Positions 48,666-59,847 of a DNA stretch of 64,000 bases are shown here, piece by piece. The notes under the pieces are model-generated. The model had not been told where the DNA came from and ran no database searches. It saw nothing but the letters and a program-made list of their open reading frames with translations. The stretch spans positions 305,501 to 369,500 of the forward strand of contig WPIO01000101.1 in NCBI GenBank assembly GCA_009760855.2, in the 5' to 3' direction. The stretch is from Cristatella mucedo. Taxonomy: Eukaryota > Bryozoa > Phylactolaemata > Cristatellidae. A program made the position numbers and the translations under genes. Position 1 is the stretch's first letter. Each line of letters opens with the position of its first letter.

Positions 48666-48708
<43 letters not shown>

Positions 48709-48714
48709 CTCTGT
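48646..48714. repeat. (CT)n tract
   Basis: About 68 bp with GCTCTCTC interruptions at both ends. Confidence 0.95.
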
Positions 48715-50274
48715 CATGGCGAATAAGGCCAAAGACTTGCAGCTCCCAGATATGATCGGAAAACGAGAGAGTACGCAGGAGTCCTGGAGTTGGATGACGA
48801 CACCTTTTAGCAACATGCCTTGGTATTATAGCCAGAAGGTCGGAACAAGATGGAGGCCTGATAGATACCATTGGAAGAGCGGCTGCTGGATGCTCAAGCG
48901 GCTGACCTGAAGCTGACCTGTGCCAGACAGTTTCGGTCATCGCCATTTGCTGCCCACAAGACGATATCTAATAATACTTTTCCCGGATACAGGTGTCGAC
49001 CAGAGTGACGAGCATATTCGGCGGTAGGCTGTGCCAAATTTGGAGGTTGCACCTGTACTTCTACCGGCACCATATTTTCTCTGACCCACGAAGGCTCCTG
49101 TCAAGTCGTTGCCCGGTGGCTCCGACACTAGCTCAGCTTCTTCGTTCTCTGGTTTCGCTTTGCGTTATCGGTTGTACAGCATTCGTGGTGGCACCTTAAT
49201 AGCGACTCTCCATATTTTGCTCTGTAACTTTGCCCATCGGGCTTACATGACCAGCCTACATCGCAGTAGCATTTCCCTGCAACCGGCCATTGGTTCGGTC
49301 TTAGTCACGTCACACGTCCACTGTCTCCTTTGCTAGACATCGATGCACAGATTTTCTGACGTCTCGGAATCATCAGAAAGTTCTGCTGCCTCTGAAATCT
49401 GAGCCTCGAACTAGCAGAGCTCAAGGATCGACTGTCACCCGAACACGTGTCATTAAACGAGCGACAGCTGTCTCGCCCTGGCCGGTTCAGCTGTGCCAAG
49501 CATGATCTTACTGTTGGGCGGTGCACTCCGTCCTTTCTAGATGATGATTAATGAGCCAGCAGTGCCGGGGCTGCTGCTCGGTTTCCATTAGCTTCAAAAG
49601 CACCCTATACTCGCTCAGGTGCTGCTGCTCCCTACATACCGCCCTGGTTCGGCCCTGGGGTTAAGGTGTTCGCCTTTGACGAAAGAGGTCGTGGGCTCGA
49701 GCCCGGCGGCATACTGGAAGCGCCAGGATAGAGATTCAATTCATTTAGGGCACTACACGAATTAACTATGTTTATTTCTTACATTTTCCTCCAATGATCA
49801 CTCTCTACAGTTTCCGGGCCAGTGCAATCGTACCACCGAATCGTTGCTAAGCGACTGAGTTCCTAGCCACTCGACCGGTTTGCTTAAAGGATTGGATTAA
49901 AGGAGCTAATGATTGGGTTGGGCCTTTCGCCTCCCTGCACAAAGCTCTACTAGCGTGTATCATATGTGGCACAATTATCTTCCGAAAATCAAAGTTCTTG
50001 AGAACATTGCATACAAACACCGATACAGCTAAGACTTGTTTATGCCTCTCTGTTTTTTTACCGTAGCACCTGAGAAATCACGTTCCTATGGACATCTAAA
50101 CGCTCACTCCTTGGTGCTGGGCTCACTTTCCACGCACCGATGGCGGAGTTAGATTCGCCGGCAGCTAGTTGCCTGCATATTATGTATGATCGTTCCTAGC
50201 AACTTTTACTTCATTATCGTCATTTAAATGACCCCCTACATGCCGTTGCTGTTGCTAGGATTCGTGAATTATGC
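48715..50274. other. No gene recognised apart from a SINE2 copy
   Basis: Short ORFs only. The SINE2 copy at 49645-49765 is the sole supported feature. Confidence 0.45.
49645..49765 (+). mobile_element. SINE2 copy
   Basis: An A-box-like TCGGCCCTGGGGTTAAGG is followed by the B box GGGCTCGAGCCC and the hairpin tail GAAGCGCCAGGATAGAGATT ... AGGGCACTACACGAATTA. Confidence 0.7.
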
Positions 50275-53075
50275 ATTAAGAAAAGAAAAGCGGCGCTTAA
50301 GCCTGACCGGAGGCCCGGCTCGGATGGTAGTTACAGTATTATTTCGACCTGCCCTGCGAAATCTCGCTCAAGCACAGCCGTGAGTGCTCCATATTCATGG
50401 CCATCACGCCTGCTAGGACCTCGACGGCCCATCTTAACGCTTAACGTCTTCAGAATTCTCGCTCAATGTGCAATGAACCACGTGTAATAAATGACAATAG
50501 TACTGAGAACAGCCTAAATCTGCTCGTCTTGACCAGGACCTGGCTTAAATTGGCTTACCTCCCGATCATAGCCGGCGAAACCTTGTCACTTTCATGCCCC
50601 AAGATAAATCAAAACTGGTGGTACAGTCGCCATTGTCTTACGTTCATCCGTCAATGTCACACCATTTGCAAAACCATTGAAGCAGTCTTTCGAATCTCAA
50701 ATTGAGAGTTCTTCCGTCCACAACCTGCCAATAGTGGCACTGGTCCATCGCTTCCCAGGTACTGACTTCTCCTTTATCACAGATTTCTCTTATCTCATGT
50801 CAATTTGGTGTGCAGGAAATCTATCTTTCGTTGTTATGAGTAATTGTTAACATTCGTATTGAAAACCTATCTTGTGCTATATCACCAAATTTCGTACACT
50901 GAATGACTCAATTTCTCTTGAGGCTCATGTGCATGACCCTACTCACACGAACAGCCAACCACTCGATCGTATATTCTTGCACAACTGCATGCTATCATCC
51001 TCTACCACTACCAAATTCTGCTCATCTGACAACGTACGGATCTCATTCAGTCTACAGAGGGTGCCCTCTTCCGTATCCAAAATTATCTTTGAATCGCGAA
51101 ACCTCAAGACTCTTGACATCAAGGCTATTAGCACTAAAATTTCTTCTTCGTCCATTCTACTCCATCCCACTTCCGACCTTTCATCATCGGTAGATTGCCT
51201 CCACGCGACGTTAGCTGACATACATGACGATTTTTCGCCACTGGCTAAGCTCACCGTGCGCCCTAGCCCGGACTGCTTAGGATTTACCACAGATATTGAA
51301 CTAGCTAGGTCTAGCAAGCGAAAGCTTGAGAATGCATACAAAAGATCAGGACTGACTCGCCATCGAGAGGCGTACGAGGACTACTGTAGATCATACCAGA
51401 CTTTTGGATCAAAGGCCAAGTAGTCTAACTTCTATAAATACATTGCATAATGGCAGATGCACAATCCAAATATGTTGTCAGCGGTCAACCATTTGCTTAA
51501 CCACTTTCAAGTTAGCTTCTTATCTAGTGATCGTCGCGGTCATCTTGCTGATCGATTCTCTAGCTTTCTGTCACGATGGTAGACGCGACCAGAGAGTTAA
51601 TCCCTTCTGGACTCCTGTTCCTAAATAACAACTACACAAAAATCCTCTCCCTCAATTTCGTGCAGCACCTCAATGTCTACATTCAAGGAGGCCACGAGTG
51701 ACCTCATCCTGAAACTTACGTCCTAATCAAAGTAGAGAACTAGTCCTCTAGACTCTATTCCCACTTGTCCTACTTGTACGATGCATAGATCTGTTGTCAC
51801 GCAGAACTAACATTATTAATATGTCACTAGTCTCAGGTCATGTCCCAGCACCTTTGAAAAAGGCTGTAGTCAGGCCACTACTCAAGAAAGCAACTTCCGC
51901 ACCGTCTCCCTTCTACCGTCCTATCAAAGACACTGGAATGTAGTGTGGCAGACCCGCTGGATTCTTATATGAAACTTCAAACCTAGCAAGTAACTTCCAT
52001 TCTGGTTTTAGTGCAAGTCACAGCAAAGATTCAGCATTGCTTTGGGTCTATAACGACCTTATTATAAAGGCAGACTTAGGCAGCGTATCTCTGCTTGTTT
52101 GCTCAATCTTCCGGCAGCTTTTAATACTATCAATCGCCAAGTCCTTCGCGTGTGCCTCTCATCTCGCCTAGGCATCACTGGCGCAGCATTACAGTGGTTC
52201 ACGTCCTATCTCAGTGGGAGACTCCAAATCATTGACATGAAAGGACAAAGATTATAAGGGGAGTCACTGAAGTAGAGAGCACCTCAGGGATCTGTGCTTG
52301 GCCCCGTTCCTTTCATGGTTTATACTCTGCCTCTTGCCGATGTGGTTGCCAAGCACAATCTAGGTTTTCACGTCTATGCAGACGACACTCAGTCGTACCT
52401 TTGCTTTGATCCCTCCCAGCCCTTCAGTAAGTCGAATTCTTTTCGCACCCTTGCTGCTATTGATGACATCCTTTTATGGATGGCAGCAAACTGTCTCGAA
52501 TTGAATGGTGATAAAACCACAAACCAAGTGTGATTCACAAATTTGACAACTTAACGCTCAAATTCGGCTCTGCCAGTTGATATCCTGCTGTATCTACTCA
52601 TAATCTGTGTCCTGTTTCAAATTGACCTTCCATTAAACGACTGCATCAGCTCCGCAGTGGTGTCTGCCTACTTTCAGATACACAGCATTGGTAAAATTCG
52701 GGCTTGCTTAGGCACGGATACTACATCTAAATCGACCCATGCAATTGTACATCCAGTCTCGACTCTGGCAAGTCACTAGTTGCTGGTCTACCGACCTATG
52801 CAATCAGGGGCTTACAGTTGGTGCAAAACTCTGCAGCTAGGATTGTCTTGTCGTGAATGTCGCAGTTGTCACATCAGTCCACTTCTAGCCAGCCTGCACT
52901 GGCTCCCAGTCAAGCAGAATATCGACTTCAAGGTTCTGTCACTCGCATTTAAGTTCCTTCATTCTCTGGCTCCAGCCAACCAATCAGAGCCACTTTCCTG
53001 TCACGATAGGCATCGTATCGCCAGCATTTCAGAATCAAATCGTAGGCCCCGATATTAGTCTATCTTATTCCGGTA
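50275..53075 (+). mobile_element. Longest L2-like non-LTR retrotransposon copy, inactive
   Basis: In order: LTLNV-type start of an endonuclease domain (about 50440); LVLTRTWL (about 50525); an open linker frame 50872-51423 with TTDIELARSSKRKLENAYKRSG, typical of the EN-RT linker; RT from about 51840 (VPAPLKKAVVRPLLKK), [43 protein letters not shown] and YADDTQS (about 52370-52395); then LHWLPVKQNIDFKVLSL (about 52900). Several frameshifts and stops make it non-functional. The 3' tail is missing and a SINE2 copy follows. Confidence 0.85.
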
Positions 53076-53095
53076 TATACAGCTTGCCGGACTGA

Positions 53096-53242
53096 TTTAG
53101 CCCAGTTGTGAAGGTGCTCGCCCGACCGAGGTCAAGGTGAATGTATTTGACGGTCGGGGTCGTGGGCTCTAGCCCGGTGGCAAATGTGAAGGACCTGAGT
53201 AGAGATTCAGCTCTACTGGAGTGCTGTACAAATGAATTACAT
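53096..53242 (+). mobile_element. SINE2 copy
   Basis: TAGCCCAGTTGTGAAGGTGC is the A-box region and GGGCTCTAGCCC the B box. The tail is GAGTAGAGATTCAGCTCTA ... GTGCTGTACAAATGAATTA. It follows the 3' end of the longest L2-like element. Confidence 0.7.
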
Positions 53243-54257
53243 TATATGTTGTGTGTGATGACACTAAAAACACTCTAGCCTGCATTCACCTTGTTCCTCG
53301 AACCTCGCTGTGGCACGAACTTCCGTTCGCTAAGATTACGTGCCGCCTCAGCCAGAAGAACCCCACCGACTTCAGCGCGTAGCGTAAACGTGTAAGCGTG
53401 CAAGTGAGCAGTTGAGACAGCGGCGGCTCGTTGGCGCCTCAGCCTTTGCGCTCCAGCCGATGCAGCTATTTCAGCTGGAGCGCCAAGCTATGGCCCCTCC
53501 AGCGCCTTCCCTCCCCCCTCCGAGCGCCTCCAGCGCCTCCCCCCCAGCTCGGTCAGACGTCCGGAGCTCAAAACTAGGTCAGATGCCCGGATGCCGTCCC
53601 CAGGATGCGGGCGTCGGTCGGTTAAGCAGTGCAGCGCTCGAGACGGCGATTAGAAGTCGGCCCGACCAGCGGACGGATGAACTTCCGAGTTCGCTCTGCT
53701 GACGTTTTATCAAGAACAACCACTGGGCTCGCGTTGGCGTGCGCGGCGTCGCCGCGCTGACCGGCCACCGGTGAACAACGTATCAATAAATTAAGGCTAC
53801 ACTAAGCGCACAGCTGGAGACAGCCTGGCGACTGCGACCGCTCAGCGGCTCAGCAGCAGCAGCCGGCTGCGCGAGACGGGGGAGGAGGGGGACGAGTGGC
53901 CGCCTCGTCGTCGCGTCCGGCTCCGGCTCGCCCCACCCCCGCCGCCGCGCGCGCGTCCCCATGCCGCCCGCTGGCAGCCCGACCGACGCCGACTCGGTTA
54001 GCCAGCAGCCGCAAGTGGCTAGCTCGGGCGGCCAGCCCCTATGCCGCCGCCCCCCCCCCCCGCCGCCGCGGTGGCGTAGGCCGACGGCGACGAGCGGCGG
54101 CGTCACTGCGACGGCGGCGGCGACAGAGCTGTCTTGGTCCCGACGTCCGGCTGGGCAGGCGGCCGCTCCGCGCCTGCGGCTCGCCCGATATGCCCCGGTG
54201 GACAGGCGACTGACGGCGAGTGAGTCCGGCGGCGGCGGCAGCGTCTGCTCGCTCGCA

Positions 54258-55256
54258 TCACGAGCACTTGCCGACCCGGCCGCCGTTCTCGATCTTGCAA
54301 AGGCCGCCGTCGGACGTGGAGTAGCAGCAATCGCTGTGGACTAGGCACTGCAGCGTAGAAACGATCTCGGGCCTAAGCCGTCGCCAACGCTGTCGCTGCT
54401 GCGCAACGCTCACGCGAGGCCGAAGGCCACCAGCTATTAGACGCCATCGCTGCGCCAGCCTCTCAGCCCGGCATTCGTGCGGTGCGGGTAATAGCTGAGC
54501 ACAGCGGAAGCCGGCGGACGAGCTGCGAGAGGCAGTGGTTGCGCGGCAGTGCCGCCGCCGCTCCGAGGTGGGCGGCGGCGGCGGCGCTGCCGCGCGGCGG
54601 CAGCACTGGGAGCCGCCGGCGTCGGGCTGGAAGGAGGCGAATAGCAAGAGCTTGGCTTCCCCGGGGAGGGGCAGGTAGTAGTGCCCGAGGCGGGCGGGCG
54701 GGTGGCGGCGGCGGCTGCTGCTGCTGCGGCGGCAGCTTACCCGCCTTCCAGGCTGCAGGCAGAGCTTGTAGCTGTAGTGCGGCTTGGTGCACAGGCCGGC
54801 GGTGCAGAACAAGTTGCCGCAGCAGTGCGACGCAGAGAAGCACTGCAAGCAAAGAGCGGCAGCGACGGCTGCGGCGGCGTCGTCGACGAGGCCGGCGCCA
54901 GCGTGCCGCCGCCCGCCCGCGCACGCGCGCGCGTGAACGAACCGCGCCCGTAGGATGCAGCCCTGACGGCGCAGAGCAGTGAAGCAGTACGAGTGCGTCG
55001 GACCCGCCCCCCCTTTCGCGCGCCTCAGGAAGGCGGGTGGCCGGCGGTGAGTGCGTGCGTGCGTGCGTGGGCGGGCGGAGGGAATGAGGGGTGCGCGGCG
55101 GCCACGCACCTCCTGTCCGGCGGTGGCACACAGTTCGCCGCCCCTTCGGCGCTCCTTGTCGCCAGCTAGCAGCCTCTTCAGCCACGGATCATGCCACGCC
55201 GAGGCGACAGTCGTCAGGAGGGCGAGCGCGGCGACGAGTGCCGCGAATCGGTGCAT
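54258..55256 (-). CDS. Secreted cysteine-rich precursor with two tandem inhibitor-cystine-knot motifs, three exons
   Basis: On the - strand the exons are 55256-55110, 54842-54741 and 54347-54258 (TGA at 54260-54258). Donors are GTGCGT and GTAAGC; both acceptors are pyrimidine-rich and end in GCAG. All junctions are phase 0 and the product is 112 residues. Residues 1-20 are a classic signal peptide ending ASA. Residues 21-38 are a short basic segment ending KERRR, a furin-type site. Twelve cysteines follow as two arrays: C43-x6-C50-x5-C56C57-x4-C62-x4-C67, and C77-x6-C84-x5-C90C91-x8-C100-x10-C111. The C-x6-C-x5-CC-C-C framework is that of inhibitor cystine knots, found in neuropeptide-like hormones, protease inhibitors, antimicrobial peptides and venom peptides. 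Which applies here cannot be told. A single non-ICK disulfide-rich hormone domain is an alternative reading. A TATA box lies upstream. Confidence 0.8.
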   Translation of the reverse strand: MHRFAALVAALALLTTVASAWHDPWLKRLLAGDKERRRGGELCATAGQEVRGRRAPLIPSARPRTHARTHRRPPAFLRRAKGGAGPTHSYCFTALRRQGCILRARFVHARACAGGRRHAGAGLVDDAAAAVAAALCLQCFSASHCCGNLFCTAGLCTKPHYSYKLCLQPGRRVSCRRSSSSRRRHPPARLGHYYLPLPGEAKLLLFASFQPDAGGSQCCRRAAAPPPPPTSERRRHCRATTASRSSSAGFRCAQLLPAPHECRAERLAQRWRLIAGGLRPRVSVAQQRQRWRRLRPEIVSTLQCLVHSDCCYSTSDGGLCKIENGGRVGKCS

Positions 55257-55348
55257 GTCAGATGGCTGTCGCAGAGTGCGATCGCAGTCGTCGAGCCGTC
55301 TGTCTGCGCGATCTCGTTTGCTTGGCCGGAATCCGGACCCGCTCCTCC

Positions 55349-55356
55349 TATTTATA
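55349..55356 (-). promoter_or_regulatory. TATA box of the two-knot peptide gene
   Basis: Reading the - strand, TATAAATA ends 92 bp before the ATG at 55256. A start site about 25-30 bp downstream would leave a 5' UTR of roughly 65-70 nt. It is a full consensus match in an otherwise very GC-rich stretch, which makes a chance occurrence less likely and supports the gene call. Confidence 0.65.
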
Positions 55357-57289
55357 TGCTCGCCGCACGGCGCCGCCGGCGAACGCGGTCGGAGGACGAT
55401 GCTGATGATGATGAGGAGGAGGAGGAGGAGGAGTCTGTCTTTAGTATGGCCCCTATCAGCGACGAGCTGAGCTGTTTACCGCAAGCGCTCGCCGGTCCCT
55501 CCTCCTCCTCCGAGATCGAATGCCCTCTTTAGCCGGCCTCGCACGAATCGGACGCACTGGCGCCGAGAGCCCTCGCCGGCTTGTAGACGCCGTTGCGTAA
55601 CGCCGGCTCCTGAGAGCGGAGCGGACGCGCTTTCGCGGGCGGCGAAGCGACACGTCTGCGAGGGCGATCTGCCGCCCGACGACGACGACCGCGTGCGGGG
55701 CCGCGCCGATGTCGCAAGCGGGATCGCGGGCCGCTGCTCATCCCGCCGCGGTGCTGCGAGGCTGCCCGCGGGCGGCGCCACGAGCTGCACCGAGGCGACC
55801 GCGCCGCGGCAGCGGCGGCCCGCGATGCTCTCGGTACGTCAGCCGTAGCTGAGGCAGCCGCCGCGGGCGGCTGCTGTGCGCGCGCGACTCCGCTCGCCGC
55901 GGCGAGGCATCGGGGCAGTGAGCCATCGGGCGGCCCGTCGGCGGCAACGGACGAGAGGGCCGCGCCGCCGCGCCGAGCGGACGCCTCGCGAGGTCGAGAG
56001 GGCTGCGGCACGCTCCGCCCGCAAAGCGGTTAATTATCTGGCGCCTGCCCGCCGCCGCCGCCGACGAGCCGGACGTGCATCGGCCGCCGGCATGCGACCG
56101 ATCGACCGACCGGCCGGTCGACCTTCCGAGAGAGCGCGGCGACGCCGTTGCACCAGAGAAGAGGTCGCTGTGCGCGTCTGCTTTGGAGGCCTTGCGATTC
56201 TCGAACTACAGATATGCCGGACGTAGTTTAGTAAAGTATTTACGTAGTAGTTACGATATGCCGGAGCGACCGACGGCGAAGAAGCGGCCGCAATACTGCC
56301 GTCGCGCAGTGCGCCGTAGGCGCGGCGGAGGCAGCAGCGCGTAATCGCCGGCGGCCGCCTAGTTCGCCCGACGCCTTCTCGCGCAGCAGCGCAGTTCATC
56401 ACTGCCCGAGAGGTTGGAGGACGGGGGCAGGGCAGCCGGCGGTTATTCAGAGCTGCTTTAGCGAGCCTTCTCGATGACCCTTGACCCTCCTCGACCCTCG
56501 GCGCTCATTTGCAGTCAGCCTCGCAGAGAGTGCCGACTGCTATCGTTTGAGCCAGACGTCGGACGCGCCGCCATCCGGCGCAGTTGGCTACGGCGCCTGA
56601 TGGCGGCTTGCCGTGCCCGACGCGCGCTCTACCGCCGCTGAGGTTTGCGTCGTGCGGCCTCGCGGCCGAGCGCAGCAGCGGAGGTCGCGCGACGCACCTC
56701 ACGACCGCGCGCGCGCAAGCGCGAAGCGATGGCCGAGTGAAGCGAGGCTGCGATGGCAGCGAGGATGAAAACTCGCTCGGTGCGCGAAGCGGCGGTGGCG
56801 GGCGAGGGCGGCGCGCCAGCCTCCGTTCATTGAACGAGCGCGGCGGAGGGAAGGGGGAGGTTTGGAGCAGCTGCGAGCGTGCACTCGCAAGGCGCGGTGA
56901 GCGACTCGCTACTCTGCGGCGGCGGCGTCCTAGCGTGTAGGCGCCAAGCAGGGCACGCCGTGTCGCAACGTCGGTAACGCGAAACTGTGGGGTGCGGAGT
57001 AGGCGCGGCGGCTGAGCGAGCGCTCGCGATTGACAAAGTTTTTCACATTCCCAACCCCAAATAGTATCCTTGCAAATGAATCATCAAATCATCGATCTCG
57101 AATGGCGCGTCGGTGCGAGCCCGCGCGCTCGCTGCATCGCCGACGACCGGAAGCTGCGAGCTGCGTCGCTTACCACGATCGCTTACCACGATCGCTTCCA
57201 CGTCGCTTACACGTCGCTTACCCGCTTTCCCGTCGGGCTAGTGACCAGCCCAGCCAAAGCGTGCTCGACTTCTGCTGGCCGCTCATGCA

Positions 57290-58036
57290 GTTTGACCGTC
57301 TCCAAACCGTAGGCACGCGACAAGACGCAGGACACCGAAGTGGGCTCAAAGAGACTCACACGGACGCAGTAGCGGACCAGTACGCGACCACCATGCCCGG
57401 CGTCCTTGTCGTAACTCCTGGCCTCTGAAGCCCGTTACATAAAGATCAAAGCCATAAATCACAGCGGCCCATAAACCAAAAGCAGCGCCATAATCTCAGC
57501 TGGGCCATAAATAACTCTAGGCCATAAATGGCCGTAGTGGGGATACCAACGCAATAAATTTCATTGACACATAAACCACGAATACCATAAATAACCACTA
57601 ACCCCTTGATCTCAGGATCACAAATCAAATGGGGTAACTTCAAAGCATGAAATTACAGCGTTGGAAGTAAAACGCAGCTCCAAAATTAAGTAGCTAAACA
57701 GTAAGCACAAAACGACGATGCAATAATAGTACATAGTATATAGTATAGTACATAGTACAATAATAGTGCATGCAGTCTTTTTTTTAAGAAGGCAGGCTAC
57801 TGCCTTCTCAACTAGCACGAGCCACGGTAACGGCCGCTCGGAGGAGGCAGGTGATAGCGCGGCCGTTGCTAATCTGCCGACCGTGTATAGCACCAGCTTA
57901 GACGCATCGCTGAGCCATACATCTTTCCACCGAGACATCAGTCTCCAATGCGGTACCAGTCTCTACAACTGAACTAGTCCTGCCGCCGCATGCGGCGTTC
58001 CGGGCATTCGCCCTAACGCCGGCCGCTGCCTAAATA
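57290..58036. other. No gene recognised
   Basis: 57440-57600 has recurring CCATAAAT/GCCATAA motifs at irregular spacing. 57715-57770 has repeated ATAGTACATAGTA units. Confidence 0.45.
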
Positions 58037-58216
58037 CATAAAATAAATCCTAGCTGCTTAAACAGCCTCTTTTTGCATAGCGACAGAAGAGCCTTTACGG
58101 CTATCACCGCCTCTTGCAGTGGCGATAAAGGATCGCCCACAACAGGAATCGAACCCACGGCCTCGGGACCGAGGTTATGAAAGCAACCGCCTTACCCAGT
58201 GTGCCATCACGGCTCG
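58037..58216 (-). mobile_element. SINE1 copy E
   Basis: A full-length copy with both promoter boxes and an AAATAAAT tail, directly upstream of L2-like sequence. Confidence 0.85.
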
Positions 58217-58564
58217 CAAAACTCGTTATTGTCAGCCTTCGTCTTCCGGACTGAAGCCGGTGTCGCCTCGCGCGTCTCCAGTACGACTTCCTCGCAAGTC
58301 AACGCCATTGAGGCACAATTCGCCTCGCTGGCCTGCTTCACAGCCCAGAGGCACGTCGCTACCTAACCGGGCCTCGAAGCCTGTCACCTCAAAGTCAAGC
58401 GCCTGGTCTCTGGTCGTTTCCGCCTGTAGCCCAGTCGCCGCCAGTTTCTGTCGCTTACATGCCTTCACCTCCGGCCGCTCGGGAAGCAAATCGCGCGCCG
58501 GTTCGACGGGGACGTCTCACCTGCCTCTTCAGGTGGAACATCGCGAACCTCCGCCGGCGGCGCT

Positions 58565-59265
58565 GGCACCTTCAACATCTAAGTTGGTTCGTGCCTTTGT
58601 GACATCACGTCTTGACTTCTGTAACTCACTGCTTGCTGGTCTACCGGCCTGTGCACGCTGGCGCTTATTGCTAGTGCAAAACTCTGCAGCTAGGCTTATC
58701 TGTCATGAGCCTCGCAGTTGCCGCATCGCACCACTTCTCGTCGACTTGCACTGGCTGCCAGTCAAGCAACTCATCGACTTCAAGGTTTCATCACTCTTCA
58801 TCCTTGGGCTCCAGCCCACCTATCAGATCTACTGCCCCACCAGGCCAAGCATCGTACCACCCGCTTTCAAGAATCTGTCTGCTAAGCCATACCTCGTACA
58901 AACCTCAAATCCTTTGGAGACCGTGCTTTTAGTTCGTATACTCCCAAAGCCTGGAGCTCACATATGACTTGCGTCACGGTATCCCCTGATTTGACCACTT
59001 GCTAAAAGAAATTAAAAATGCACCTATTTATGACAATATTTAGTGGGTTCATGTGATTCGTCCTTTATGTGCTTATGCGTGCTGAAACTGTGCATGCTGC
59101 CATGCTGACCCTGTGCCTGTCACCCCTAACCATGGTTTTCATGTCGTTTATCAAGGATGATACCATTCACCATTCGATCGTGTTTCCATTGCAGCAAATG
59201 TAAAGCGCCTAGAAAGAGACTTAGTTCTCTGAGGGAACTTTATCAAGTGTATTATTATTATTGTC
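58565..59265 (+). mobile_element. L2-like LINE fragment, C-terminal domain, 3' UTR and tail
   Basis: An open frame through 58967 reads VTSRLDFCNSLLAGLPAC, QNSAARLICHEPRSCRIAPLL and LHWLPVKQLIDFKV. The 3' UTR and hairpin tail end in (ATT)n near 59262. The ORF that begins at 58119 fuses SINE1 antisense, unknown sequence and this LINE, so it is not a gene. Confidence 0.85.
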
Positions 59266-59664
59266 GTCAAACATCTCTCTGTACTAGGCCGACTCTTTTA
59301 CGGACGCTGCCGCCTCTCTTCCGCACGCCTACGCCTCGCTGCCGTCGCTGCCTCAGTCTCGCTCGCAGACACCGCCTCCGCGGGGTCTGCCGCCGGTTCT
59401 GTGGGCTATGCCGTTGCTTCTGCGGGCTCCGCCGTCGCATCTGCAGACTCCACCACTGCCTCTGCGCTATTTTCTTTAATATTTTAAGTTGACGGTATTT
59501 TCGGCGCTGAAAAAAATTGGTTAAAGGATGTGTGGCGTCACTGTGGGTCAGAGCCTAGTCATTCTTTTGCGCGATTGATCGACGCGATTAAGGAAGGGTA
59601 ATGCTTGCGGTTTCCTTCACCCCGAGGACTCACTGCACCACTCCCGGGATGGAAGGTGACGATA

Positions 59665-59847
59665 ATGAATACTGACGCTCATTCAAAATCCAAGTGCACA
59701 ATCCAAAATTTCAGCGAAAGTCGCATTCGCAACGGGCTTGAGGAGAAATTGCGAAAATCTATTAAGGCCAACGAGGGAATGGCGGGAATGATTGGCCAAT
59801 TGCTCAGCGACGGCGTGCGGACGATAGGCACTGACGTGTATCGATAA
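59665..59847 (+). CDS. Short ORF of unknown function, 60 codons
   Basis: It runs from an ATG at 59665 to TAA, with a charged, helix-like composition (EEKLRKSIKANEG then a small hydrophobic run). The opposite strand is open over the same stretch. No family was recognised, and it may be chance or part of an unrecognised transposon. Confidence 0.15.
   Translation: MNTDAHSKSKCTIQNFSESRIRNGLEEKLRKSIKANEGMAGMIGQLLSDGVRTIGTDVYR

Larger units (their letters stand above)
53400..57290. other. CpG-dense block containing the two-knot peptide gene
   Basis: Dense CpG and many GCC/GGC runs on both sides of the peptide gene. Other ORFs here, on both strands, have low-complexity Arg/Ala/Pro composition and no family match. 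Confidence 0.55.

Noticed and set aside
54741-54842. Reading PGRR (residues 80-83) as an amidation and dibasic cleavage site splitting the precursor in two
   Set aside because: Cleavage there would leave seven and five cysteines, both odd. The two six-Cys arrays are the more coherent reading.
55091-55532. + strand ORFs over the peptide gene
   Set aside because: Shadows of the - strand exon 1 and its promoter. No motif or splice sites.
58119-58967. 282-codon ORF
   Set aside because: It runs through antisense SINE1, unknown sequence and an L2-like C-terminus, so it is a chance fusion of repeats.
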